DNA of 64,000 nucleotides from DATLNM01 sp035536775 (GTDB taxonomy: Bacteria > Actinomycetota > CADDZG01 > WHSQ01), in NCBI GenBank assembly GCA_035536775.1, contig DATLNM010000019.1, positions 1-64,000 of the forward strand. Direction: 5' to 3'. Shown piece by piece: positions 1-9,691 of the stretch (position 1 is the stretch's first letter; every line of letters begins with the position of its first letter). The notes under the pieces were generated by a model. That model had not been told where the DNA came from, did not search any database, and saw only the letters and a list, made by a program, of their open reading frames with translations. A program made the translations under genes and the position numbers.

Positions 1-215
1 TCGTGATCGCTGCCTTGCTGGTCTGGTATTTCTTCATCCGCGACTCAGGTGACGAGGTTGAAGCGCTCGGGGCGCTGGCGCTTACCTTGCCAGGGATACC
101 CTTGATGGGCAGCCATTTTTCTCTCCGGCGGATAACGATGCCTTCGGCATCGCCGCCTCGGGGGGACGTTCCGGCAAGCCGTCACTACCCCCCCGGACCC
201 CCCCTCCGGCACTAA
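1..215 (+). CDS. C-terminal end of an unknown, possibly membrane protein (5' partial)
   Basis: An open frame runs in from the left edge and stops with TAA at 213-215. The first visible residues are hydrophobic (AALLVWYFF), as in a membrane segment, followed by a Gly/Leu-rich stretch. The last 25 or so residues are encoded entirely by the 80-bp repeat at 125-204, so the original C-terminus may have been replaced or extended when the repeat landed here. I do not recognise the family, and it is possible that the true stop of the upstream gene lies elsewhere and this is chance reading. Confidence 0.35.
   Translation, partial: VIAALLVWYFFIRDSGDEVEALGALALTLPGIPLMGSHFSLRRITMPSASPPRGDVPASRHYPPGPPLRH
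125..204 (+). repeat. Copy A of an 80-bp structured repeat (REP-like)
   Basis: This 80-base segment recurs in reverse orientation at 15473-15552 with 78 of 80 identical positions and no gaps. It folds as GGCGG (127-131), a 4-base bulge, CGATGCC (136-142), loop TTC, GGCATCG (146-152), CCGCC (153-157), followed by a second possible stem of CGGGGGG (159-165) with CCCCCCG (189-195). The two differences from copy B fall in the bulge (base 133) and in the loop (base 144), so the stem is intact in both copies. Confidence 0.85.
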
Positions 216-232
216 GTTACAAGCGCGTCGTT

Positions 233-238
233 TAGCAT
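233..238 (+). promoter_or_regulatory. Candidate -10 element for uvrA
   Basis: TAGCAT fits the actinobacterial TANNNT -10 pattern and ends 9 bases before the uvrA ATG, with no Shine-Dalgarno sequence between, which suggests a leaderless or nearly leaderless mRNA. No convincing -35 is seen. A perfect dyad, CATGGGC-C-GCCCATG (236-250), overlaps both this element and the start codon and could be an operator, but it is short enough to be chance. Confidence 0.35.
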
Positions 239-247
239 GGGCCGCCC

Positions 248-3349
<3,102 letters not shown>

Positions 3350-3355
3350 CTAGTC

Positions 3356-4630
3356 CTACGCCTGGTTCTGAGCGCGCCGTTTCGCTGTGGCTCGCAACGT
3401 GGACTCGACCTCGGGTTCATCTGAGCGGGCTTCGAAGAAGCGCGGCTCCGAACCTTCCACGATGGTCTGAAGCTGCTCGATCAAGAGGTCCCTCTTGATC
3501 TTTATGCCGTGACGCCCGAGCACCTTCTTGTACTCAGGGAAGCGGGTGACGAGGTCGATCGCGACGTTCTCGAACGCATGTCGTGCGATGCGCTCGCGTG
3601 AGGCGTAATCCATGAGGTTGAACACGAAGAGGTGCTCGTCGTCGCGCCGTGGCTCGATCAGGATGATGTCGACTTCGGGATGTGCATAGGAGATGAGCTC
3701 GAGCTCCTTCTCCTGCTGGGCCTGCGCCATGATCCGGAACGTCTGCGCAGCGATGTGCGGGAAGCCCTTCTCGGACACGTAGCGAGCCGGCAACCCTGTG
3801 GCGCTGGGGAGCAAGTGGTTGACGTCGTGGACGTAGGGAACCAACGGGTTCACAGCGACGATCAGGGTGGCGCCGTGAGCGATGGCCACCTCGATGTTCG
3901 TCGTCGACCGCAGCCCGCCGTCGAGGTACTCCCGGCCGTTGATCTTTCTCGGCGCGTACATGAGTGGGATCGCGGTCGAGGCTGCCGCTGCCTCGGAGAT
4001 GTCCACATCCGAGGTGTCGGGCTCGCCGAACACGACGCGCTGAGCGGTATCGAGATCGGTCGCCGTGACGAGGAGCTTCCGACGCGTCTCCCCGAAGCGG
4101 TTGGTGCGCCCGCCTGTCTCGAGCAGCTTGCGCATGTAGCGCTCCGTGCCGTCCGTCGTGTACAGGGCCGCCGGCAATCCCTCGGCGATCGCCCCCAGAC
4201 CGTCGACGATGCTCGTTGTGAACGGGTGGCCGATGTAGCGGCGCAGAGCGCCGACGACCCCCAGGGGCCAGCGCGCCATCGAGCGGATCAGGCCCCGCCG
4301 GTCTGGACGCATGATCTCGTCGGCACGGATGCCCGGGATCGTGGCCAGCTCGTGATCGAGGTTGGCGAGGATGAGCTCCTCAGGAGTGATCCCGTTCGCC
4401 AGGCACGATGCGATCACCGCTCCGGCCGAGGTACCAACGTAAAGATCGAAGTCGTTGACCGAGGCGCGGTCGCTCATGGCGTTCATCGCGTTCAAGACCC
4501 CGAGGTGGTAAGCGGCACCGGTGATGCCACCTCCCCCGAGGACGAGGGCGACGCGGCCGGAGTCGTTCACGGCGGGCGCGAAGGTCTCGCGGCGGAGACG
4601 GCCCCGTGACAGATGGATGACGGTTCCCAC
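3356..4630 (-). CDS. Patatin-like phospholipase family protein
   Basis: A serine hydrolase of the patatin fold using a Ser-Asp dyad. The oxyanion glycine run LGGGGITGAAYHLG follows residue 30, the nucleophile is S68 in GTSAG, and the Asp is D237 in LDGG. At 424 residues it has a C-terminal extension of unknown fold beyond the catalytic domain. No signal peptide is evident, so it is probably cytosolic or peripheral. The natural lipid substrate cannot be told from sequence. The GTG start has a TAGGCT -10-like element 8 bases upstream and no clear ribosome binding site. Confidence 0.9.
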   Translation of the reverse strand: MGTVIHLSRGRLRRETFAPAVNDSGRVALVLGGGGITGAAYHLGVLNAMNAMSDRASVNDFDLYVGTSAGAVIASCLANGITPEELILANLDHELATIPGIRADEIMRPDRRGLIRSMARWPLGVVGALRRYIGHPFTTSIVDGLGAIAEGLPAALYTTDGTERYMRKLLETGGRTNRFGETRRKLLVTATDLDTAQRVVFGEPDTSDVDISEAAAASTAIPLMYAPRKINGREYLDGGLRSTTNIEVAIAHGATLIVAVNPLVPYVHDVNHLLPSATGLPARYVSEKGFPHIAAQTFRIMAQAQQEKELELISYAHPEVDIILIEPRRDDEHLFVFNLMDYASRERIARHAFENVAIDLVTRFPEYKKVLGRHGIKIKRDLLIEQLQTIVEGSEPRFFEARSDEPEVESTLRATAKRRAQNQA

Positions 4631-4638
4631 GAGCCAGA

Positions 4639-4646
4639 AGCCTATA
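4639..4646 (-). promoter_or_regulatory. Candidate -10 element for the patatin gene
   Basis: On the minus strand the sequence reads TATAGGCT, holding a TAGGCT hexamer 8 bases before the GTG start at 4630. The same hexamer at the same distance precedes the GTG of the gene at 7718. This suggests a very short or absent 5' leader. Confidence 0.35.
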
Positions 4647-4799
4647 CAGGAGAGGTCCCGTCTCCGCTAACAACGGGAAAAGTTATTTCGCGCTCCGCTA
4701 AGAGGCAAGCCCAAAAAGATCCGTTCTGAAGAGGTTTAGACCGCTCTGGGCGGGGCAGATTCCTCACGCTGCGTCGTCGTATGACTACAAGGAGTGGTG

Positions 4800-4997
4800 A
4801 TGACCCCAGCGGCGAGGAAGGCACTACGCATCGAGCAGGAGCTTCGGGCGGGCAACGAGGCAGTGCTGTTGGAGGTCGATCCTTTCGAGATGCGGGCGTT
4901 GAAGATGGCGCTGAGCCTCGAGTCTCAGCGTCCTCTGCCGGAAGCGCTCGAGAGTCCCTGGATCGAGCTCGACGGACCACCGAGGCTCATCGCATAG
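4800..4997 (+). CDS. Small hypothetical protein (65 aa)
   Basis: I do not recognise this family. The ATG at 4800 is preceded by AAGGAG (4789-4794) with a 5-base spacer, a strong ribosome binding site; the in-frame GTG codons at 4794 and 4797 overlap that site and are unlikely starts. The product is soluble and mainly helical by composition, with charged N-terminal residues and an acidic centre. It stands alone between the divergent patatin gene and tRNA-Val, and a GC-rich hairpin follows its stop codon. Confidence 0.6.
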   Translation: MTPAARKALRIEQELRAGNEAVLLEVDPFEMRALKMALSLESQRPLPEALESPWIELDGPPRLIA

Positions 4998-5004
4998 CAC
5001 CCCT

Positions 5005-5020
5005 GCCCGGCTCGCCGGGC
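5005..5020 (+). terminator. GC-rich hairpin after the small gene
   Basis: GCCCGG-CTCG-CCGGGC forms a perfect 6-bp stem with a 4-base loop, 7 bases after the stop codon of the preceding small gene and 47 bases before tRNA-Val. It lacks a T-tract, so it is only a candidate terminator of the kind common in high-GC genomes. Confidence 0.4.
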
Positions 5021-5050
5021 GCGCATCACCTGCAGGAAAGCGTGCTCCCG

Positions 5051-5056
5051 TAGAAT
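5051..5056 (+). promoter_or_regulatory. Candidate -10 element of tRNA-Val
   Basis: TAGAAT lies 10 bases before the first base of the mature tRNA, as expected for a -10 hexamer driving a stable RNA with a short 5' leader. No good -35 hexamer was found at 16-18 bases upstream. Confidence 0.4.
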
Positions 5057-5066
5057 CCTGCCCCTT

Positions 5067-5138
5067 GGGCGGTTAGCTCAGCGGGAGAGCGCTTCGTTCA
5101 CACCGAAGAGGTCACTGGTTCGATCCCAGTACCGCCCA
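5067..5138 (+). tRNA. tRNA-Val (anticodon CAC)
   Basis: The 72 bases fold as a complete cloverleaf: acceptor GGGCGGT with ACCGCCC, D stem GCTC/GAGC, anticodon stem CTTCG/CGAAG with loop TTCACAC (anticodon CAC, reading GUG), T stem ACTGG/CCAGT with loop TTCGATC, and discriminator A at 5138. The 3' CCA is not encoded in full (the next bases are CCG), so it must be added by the CCA-adding enzyme. Confidence 0.97.
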
Positions 5139-5151
5139 CCGAGGGGAAGAG

Positions 5152-5385
5152 ATGGGCTTGGAAGCTAGCTCTGCAGCAGAAGCAACGACACCGAAGCAGG
5201 CCGCGGTCAGCGTCGAGGAAGATCTCCTGGCGTCCCGCCGCCTACTCCAGGTGATCAGCGAGCTCCTCAGCGAGGAGTCGCGCGACGGCGACGGCCCACG
5301 GCCCCCCGTCCGCCTCGAGGCTTTGGGCATGCGAGTCGAGCCTCACGCCAGACCCCACGTCGAAAACACGTCCCTAGCGTCCTGA
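5152..5385 (+). CDS. Small hypothetical protein (77 aa) downstream of tRNA-Val
   Basis: Function unknown. It begins with ATG 13 bases after the tRNA, behind a purine-rich GAGGGGAAGAG ribosome binding site, and may be co-transcribed with the tRNA. The first half looks helical and acidic (SVEEDLLASRRLL), the second half is Pro/Arg-rich and probably disordered. It is soluble, with no signal peptide or membrane segment. Confidence 0.45.
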   Translation: MGLEASSAAEATTPKQAAVSVEEDLLASRRLLQVISELLSEESRDGDGPRPPVRLEALGMRVEPHARPHVENTSLAS

Positions 5386-5414
5386 GACAAGCTCGAACGC
5401 CGGGTGACCCTCCG

Positions 5415-5792
5415 CTACGACAGGTTGCCCAGGATCCAGTAACCGACCAGCCAGACAACCAGGAACCCAAGGACCGCGAACGCGATCCCCCAGGCGGCTG
5501 AGCCCCCCGCACCGACGACGAAGCTCGCCATGAGATTGAAGAAGCGGAGTGGGAGCAGTGCGATGGCGGTGGCTCCCAGCGCCCGCCGCCACTTCCGGCG
5601 CGCGGCCCACTCGGCTCCGGAACCAAGGGTCACCCTCAGCCCCAGCGGTGCCTCTACCCAGGTCTTGTTGACCTCGCGCCACTCGAGAAGTTTTCCGTCC
5701 TCCTCCCACATCAGGGTGTAGCCCCTGAACTGAAAGGGGGCACCTTGATTGCGAGCGTCTTTTGGCGGCTTCACCCACGAAGAGCGGCTCAC
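5415..5792 (-). CDS. Small membrane protein with two predicted transmembrane helices (125 aa)
   Basis: Family not recognised. The N-terminal 65 residues are polar and contain several Trp residues, consistent with a small beta-rich cytosolic or extracellular part. Two hydrophobic stretches follow: about 72-93 and about 98-120 (FAVLGFLVVWLVGYWIL). The GTG start overlaps the TGA stop of the upstream zinc-ribbon gene as GTGA, so the pair is almost certainly translationally coupled and probably acts together at the membrane. Confidence 0.65.
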   Translation of the reverse strand: MSRSSWVKPPKDARNQGAPFQFRGYTLMWEEDGKLLEWREVNKTWVEAPLGLRVTLGSGAEWAARRKWRRALGATAIALLPLRFFNLMASFVVGAGGSAAWGIAFAVLGFLVVWLVGYWILGNLS

Positions 5793-6292
5793 TGAGTCGC
5801 GATGATTACCAGCGCCACGGCGATGATGAATGCAAGGCCTCGCAGGATGATCGGGCTACGGAACCACGAGAGCGAGATGAGGTCGGGGCCGGTCGGCGCA
5901 TCTTCCACTAGCTCGAGCTCTCCGTTCAGGGCCGCGTCGATCAGCGCAAGTGCGTCATCTTCGTTCTCTTCTTGTACGTAAACCCCGCCCCCTCCGAGGG
6001 CACCCACGGTTACGGGATATAGGCCTCCGCCATGGTTATCGGTCACGGCTGGGATGCCGTGTCCTTCGAGAAGTGAGCGCATGACCTCTGCATCGACACG
6101 CCCGACCCTGTAAACCTCAACGAGGCCGGTCGCTATCAGTGGTTTCGGCTCCTCCTCTTCGGGCGGCATCACGAACGGATCGACCACATCAGCTGGATCG
6201 GGCGGCTCGTCGACGAGCTCGACCTGGCATTCGGCGCAGTGAGTGAAGCCCTGCCGGTATTCCATCCCGCAGCGCGGACAGTAGCGGTACAT
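5789..6292 (-). CDS. Zinc-ribbon, DUF2007-like, single-TM protein
   Basis: The protein starts with a zinc ribbon, CPRC at 5-8 and CAEC at about 20-23. An acidic Pro-rich linker leads to a domain resembling DUF2007 (PII-like fold of unknown ligand; pattern VYRVGRVDAEVMRSLLEGHG then a Gly-rich turn and VYVQEENEDDALALI). A C-terminal hydrophobic helix (LRGLAFIIAVALVII) anchors it. I chose ATG 6292 because the product then begins directly with the zinc ribbon; an in-frame extension to 6376 would run through the divergent gene. It is overlapped by the two-TM gene downstream. Its role is unknown; sensing of a small ligand at the membrane is only inference. Confidence 0.7.
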   Translation of the reverse strand: MYRYCPRCGMEYRQGFTHCAECQVELVDEPPDPADVVDPFVMPPEEEEPKPLIATGLVEVYRVGRVDAEVMRSLLEGHGIPAVTDNHGGGLYPVTVGALGGGGVYVQEENEDDALALIDAALNGELELVEDAPTGPDLISLSWFRSPIILRGLAFIIAVALVIIATQ

Positions 6293-6344
6293 CGGTTCAG
6301 GATATTGGAGACTCTTGGCTAACCGACCGAAGGGGGCGTCTTCG

Positions 6345-6878
6345 ATGGGGCTGTTCGACAAGTTGAAGGGGATCAAGAAGCCCGAAGAGGGTGTCGCGCC
6401 CGCCGGGCCCGAGGAGCTGAAGCAGAAACTCCTCGTGTTGAGTGGTGATCAGGTTCCGTTCACCGTCGTCCCGGGAGCTGGAGGCAAGGACGGCGACCTC
6501 ATAGTGGAATGGAAGATCGTCGACGCGCAGTGGTACGAGATCTTCGCCAAGGCGAGCCTCGAGAAGTCGCACAAGATCTACCTCACGCTTGATCGCAAGA
6601 CCAACGAGGTGCGCGTTCTCGAAGAGTCCTGGGAGGTCGAATGGCGCGCCGGCGTTCCGAACCTGAGCCTCTCCGCTGAGGCATTCCGCGGGCGGACGAT
6701 GACGTCGAAGAGCTTCGGCACCGCGTACGCCTGGAAGGGTGTCGATCCGCTCGACTACGGACAGGTCTACGAGTATCGCTTCGACGTGTCCGAGATGAAG
6801 GACCCCATCGCCGAAACCGTGACGAGGAACGGCTGGACCTTTCGGCCCGTGACGACGAAAGGCGGCTTGGTCGACTAG
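6345..6878 (+). CDS. Hypothetical soluble protein (177 aa)
   Basis: Not assigned to a family with certainty. The start at MGLFDKLKG is preferred over an earlier ATG at 6315 because this amphipathic opening is common among small cytosolic proteins and GGGGG lies a suitable distance upstream. The body is beta-rich with repeated Trp and Tyr residues and no signal peptide. It is divergent from the zinc-ribbon gene, and its 3' end overlaps the next gene on the opposite strand by 4 bases. Confidence 0.65.
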   Translation: MGLFDKLKGIKKPEEGVAPAGPEELKQKLLVLSGDQVPFTVVPGAGGKDGDLIVEWKIVDAQWYEIFAKASLEKSHKIYLTLDRKTNEVRVLEESWEVEWRAGVPNLSLSAEAFRGRTMTSKSFGTAYAWKGVDPLDYGQVYEYRFDVSEMKDPIAETVTRNGWTFRPVTTKGGLVD

Positions 6879-7627
6879 TCGTTCGTCGCGAACGTCGCGG
6901 CCGGATCCTCCAAGAGGTGAAGAACGGGCTCGTTCATCGAACGGCCGAGCTTCTCGTCCAGAAGCTCGAGGGTCACCTCCTTGCCCTCCTGCGGGACTAG
7001 AACGAGCTTCTTCATCCCGGGCAGTATCGACGCTTCGGTCCTGACCGCAAGTGCCGAGCGAGGCCACGACGCCGCCTCGTGGATGTCGAACAAGCGGAGA
7101 TCCAAGAGACTGCGGCCCTTGAAGTCCGGTAGGAACGAATAGAGATACGCGTCGGTGGACGTTACGCAGACGAGGTACAAGGCGTCCTTGGACTTGCTTC
7201 CGCCTGCGACCTTGCGGGCGACCCACCCCGCGACGGGGACGGCGTCGATCATGTCGGTCACCAGGCCCACCCGCGAGCCGGCGATAGTGAATGCGAGGAT
7301 GGGACTTGCAAGGCGCGCCTGGATATTGGCCAGCAACGCGCGCATGAAATCCTGATCCTGCGAGCCGCGGTTTTTCAGAGCTCCAAGCACAAGTCGCAGC
7401 TTGGCCCTGAGGCCCGCCTTCTCGGACGTCAGCACGACATCGCTCGAGCTCATTCCGTCTGCAGCTCGAGCGAGGAGATCGACCTGCCACACCGGTACCG
7501 ACGGCGCTTCCCCCAAGACGGGTTCGGTCTCTGTCGAGTCTCCGAGCGCCTCCGATGGGCGCGCTCCCTCATTGTTTGGAACTTCTTCCTTACGATCGAA
7601 CGGGGCGCGCCACCTGGGTTTCGGCAT
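6875..7627 (-). CDS. Hypothetical protein (250 aa)
   Basis: Family not recognised. The ATG at 7627 is preceded by AAAGGAG about 10 bases upstream; a GTG at 7669 would add 14 residues. An acidic, Pro-rich N-terminal 45 residues gives way to a folded domain with a weakly hydrophobic segment near the middle. The C-terminal half alternates hydrophobic residues as in a beta-barrel or PH-like fold, but that is only a visual impression. It converges with the gene at 6345. Confidence 0.6.
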   Translation of the reverse strand: MPKPRWRAPFDRKEEVPNNEGARPSEALGDSTETEPVLGEAPSVPVWQVDLLARAADGMSSSDVVLTSEKAGLRAKLRLVLGALKNRGSQDQDFMRALLANIQARLASPILAFTIAGSRVGLVTDMIDAVPVAGWVARKVAGGSKSKDALYLVCVTSTDAYLYSFLPDFKGRSLLDLRLFDIHEAASWPRSALAVRTEASILPGMKKLVLVPQEGKEVTLELLDEKLGRSMNEPVLHLLEDPAATFATND

Positions 7628-7703
7628 CGTTATCGTGCTCCTTTGCTCGCCTTCTGAGGAATGGTCCACTCCCTGAGTGCGATGTCAATGGTCGAGTCCG
7701 GCC

Positions 7704-7709
7704 TAGGCT
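7704..7709 (+). promoter_or_regulatory. Candidate -10 element for the SRPBCC gene
   Basis: TAGGCT fits TANNNT and ends 8 bases before the GTG start at 7718, with no Shine-Dalgarno sequence between. This matches hexamer and spacing at the patatin gene. Confidence 0.35.
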
Positions 7710-7717
7710 GATGTCCT

Positions 7718-8275
7718 GTGCTCATCGACGAGGTGCTTCCAGAACCTTCCCATTCCGAGCGCCACGAGACGCTGGTGGCGGGTCAGCGCGGTGAGGTTTA
7801 CGACGCCCTCCTTCACAGCAATCTGGCCGCGTCGCCGATCGTCTCCGTGCTGGTCATGGCGCGCGGGACGTTGTGGCCGTTGGCCGCCCGGTTGAAGGTC
7901 GGACCGCCGATCACCGTGCACTCGTTGGAAGGCATGGGATTCAGGATTCTGCGCGAGGATCCCCAGCGGGAGATCGTGCTCGGTCTCATCGGGAAGTTTT
8001 GGACGCCAACAGGAGCACTCGTTCGCTTCGACCCGGATGAGTTCCTGGACTGGAACCGGCCCGGCCACGCTGTTGCCGCGTGGAACTTCTCCCTCGAGGA
8101 TGCGTCAGAGGGGACCCTTCTTTCAACCGAGACCCGTATCCGAACTACAGACGAGACGGCGGCGCGCCGGTTCCGCGCCTACTGGACGTTGGTACGGCCG
8201 TTCAGTGGTGCGATCCGAAGCGAGATGCTCAGGACGATCAAGAAGACGGCTGAGTCACGGGCAACATCACCCTGA
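7718..8275 (+). CDS. SRPBCC/START-like family protein
   Basis: The 185-residue protein has the feel of a helix-grip (SRPBCC) hydrophobic-ligand-binding domain: a conserved early aromatic/basic region, a central segment of alternating strands ending in FTP-like WTP, and a long C-terminal helix beginning near RRFRAYWTLVRPFSGAIRSEML, typical of these proteins. Ligand and role are unknown. It overlaps the histidine kinase gene on the other strand by 38 bases at the 3' ends. Family call is by pattern, moderate confidence. Confidence 0.6.
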   Translation: MLIDEVLPEPSHSERHETLVAGQRGEVYDALLHSNLAASPIVSVLVMARGTLWPLAARLKVGPPITVHSLEGMGFRILREDPQREIVLGLIGKFWTPTGALVRFDPDEFLDWNRPGHAVAAWNFSLEDASEGTLLSTETRIRTTDETAARRFRAYWTLVRPFSGAIRSEMLRTIKKTAESRATSP

Positions 8276-9587
8276 AGCAGGCTCCGCCGTGCGGGCTGTC
8301 TTCCACCCATGCTCGCCCGCCATGGAGCTCCGCGAACTTGGCGACGAGTGACAGCCCGATCCCGGTCCCTGGGCCGTGCGTGGCATCGCCCTGGCGGAAC
8401 GGCTCGAAGATGACGTCCTTTAGTTGGTCTGGGACCCCAGGGCCGTTGTCCTCGACCGTGAGGAGGATGTTGTCCTTGTCCTTCTCGAGTCGTATCCACA
8501 CGGACGTGTCTTCGGGCGTGTGTTTGAGAGCGTTGGCGATCAGATTCTCGAGAACGCGTTCGACCTGAACCGCGTCGACCGCCGCCGACACTGGATCGAC
8601 ATCCACTACGACCCTGCGGCCGTTCAACTCGACCGAGGAGATCACCTCATCGACGATCTTCTTCAGATCCGTTGGAGCCCGATTCGGCTCTAGGACACCC
8701 CGCGACAGGCGATCCATGTCGAGAAGGTCGAGAAGCATCTTCATCAGCTTCTCGGAGCTCGTTGCGATCCTTGAGATCATCTCCTTCGCAACCTCGGGGC
8801 GCAGCACTGAAAACTTCTGTTCCAGCGTCTTGGCGAACCCAAGGGTTACCGACAATGGGGTGCGCAACTCATGGGATACCGCGGACAGGAATGCCACCCT
8901 CATGGCATCGACTTCGCGCAGCTGCTCCGCGGTCGCGTGCTCCCGCTCGTATGCCGACTGCAACAACGCCACGTGGCGCTCGACCTCGGCGCGCTGCTGA
9001 AAGAGGCTCTCTGCGGTAGCGCCGCTTACGGCAGCGATCAGAAGTCCGAGCCCCATCCGGAACGAGATGGAGGTGGGGAGAACGTCGATGCCATAGACGA
9101 GCGAGCCGTAGATCTCTCGCCCGATGTACGCGACGGTCGCTATCCCCATGATGCCCAGGGCACCTTTCTGCCGGAACCGGATAGCACCCTCCAACGGAAG
9201 GATGTAGATCAGCGCCCAGATCGCAACGTTCTCGTCGAACGTATAGATGGAGACGAAGCTGAGGATGAGGACCGTGTCGAACGTCAGGGCCGCGATGGAA
9301 AGATGACGTGCCTCCGTCGCCGTTCGAGCCAGGCGGGTGAGGCGCCACAGGATCGCGTTGCCCACCACAAGTGCGCCGACGAGGGCGAGGGCCACCTCCT
9401 TCACCCCTGATGGATAGGGCCTATAGAAGGTCAGGACCTGGACGATGGCGAAGAAGACGCCGGCCCACCTGACTCGGACCATCGTTAGCTCGGTTTTGAG
9501 CTGGTCCCTCAAGGACGGATCGGGATCCACTACGACAAAGGGTACCGTTCCGCCCCTTCGAACCCCGGTGCAACCCACGTCCATCAC
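8238..9587 (-). CDS. Membrane sensor histidine kinase (orphan)
   Basis: The 449-residue protein carries about six predicted transmembrane helices in residues 40-195, a short coiled-coil linker, and a HisKA/HATPase kinase core: phosphoacceptor H239 in SHELRTPLS, N box NLIANALKHTP, G1 box DNGPGVP, and G2 box GTGIGLSL. It would autophosphorylate and pass phosphate to a response regulator, but none is encoded nearby, so it is an orphan kinase. There is no large extracellular loop, suggesting it senses a membrane or internal cue. The start is uncertain: GTG 9587 is followed at once by ATG 9584, and later starts near residues 15 or 36 are possible. Confidence 0.9.
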   Translation of the reverse strand: MMDVGCTGVRRGGTVPFVVVDPDPSLRDQLKTELTMVRVRWAGVFFAIVQVLTFYRPYPSGVKEVALALVGALVVGNAILWRLTRLARTATEARHLSIAALTFDTVLILSFVSIYTFDENVAIWALIYILPLEGAIRFRQKGALGIMGIATVAYIGREIYGSLVYGIDVLPTSISFRMGLGLLIAAVSGATAESLFQQRAEVERHVALLQSAYEREHATAEQLREVDAMRVAFLSAVSHELRTPLSVTLGFAKTLEQKFSVLRPEVAKEMISRIATSSEKLMKMLLDLLDMDRLSRGVLEPNRAPTDLKKIVDEVISSVELNGRRVVVDVDPVSAAVDAVQVERVLENLIANALKHTPEDTSVWIRLEKDKDNILLTVEDNGPGVPDQLKDVIFEPFRQGDATHGPGTGIGLSLVAKFAELHGGRAWVEDSPHGGACFRVMLPVTQPSS

Positions 9588-9691
9588 GGGCGTTAGACAC
9601 GATGAGGGAACGAAATGGCTCCCCGCTACCGTCAGATGTATGTCACGTCAACGAATGGGTCCTGAGCCCTCCAGAAGACAGGGGACACCGA

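Noticed and set aside
3632..4609. Long open frame antisense to the patatin gene
   Set aside because: It is the opposite strand of a well-supported patatin with conserved motifs; composition is Arg/Val/Gly-rich and no family is recognisable.
4781..5053. 90-residue frame overlapping the small gene at 4800
   Set aside because: It has no ribosome binding site, while the overlapping 65-residue frame has AAGGAG 5 bases before ATG.
5789..6376. Longer N-terminus for the zinc-ribbon protein
   Set aside because: The added residues overlap the divergent gene and precede a natural start directly before the first zinc Cys pair.
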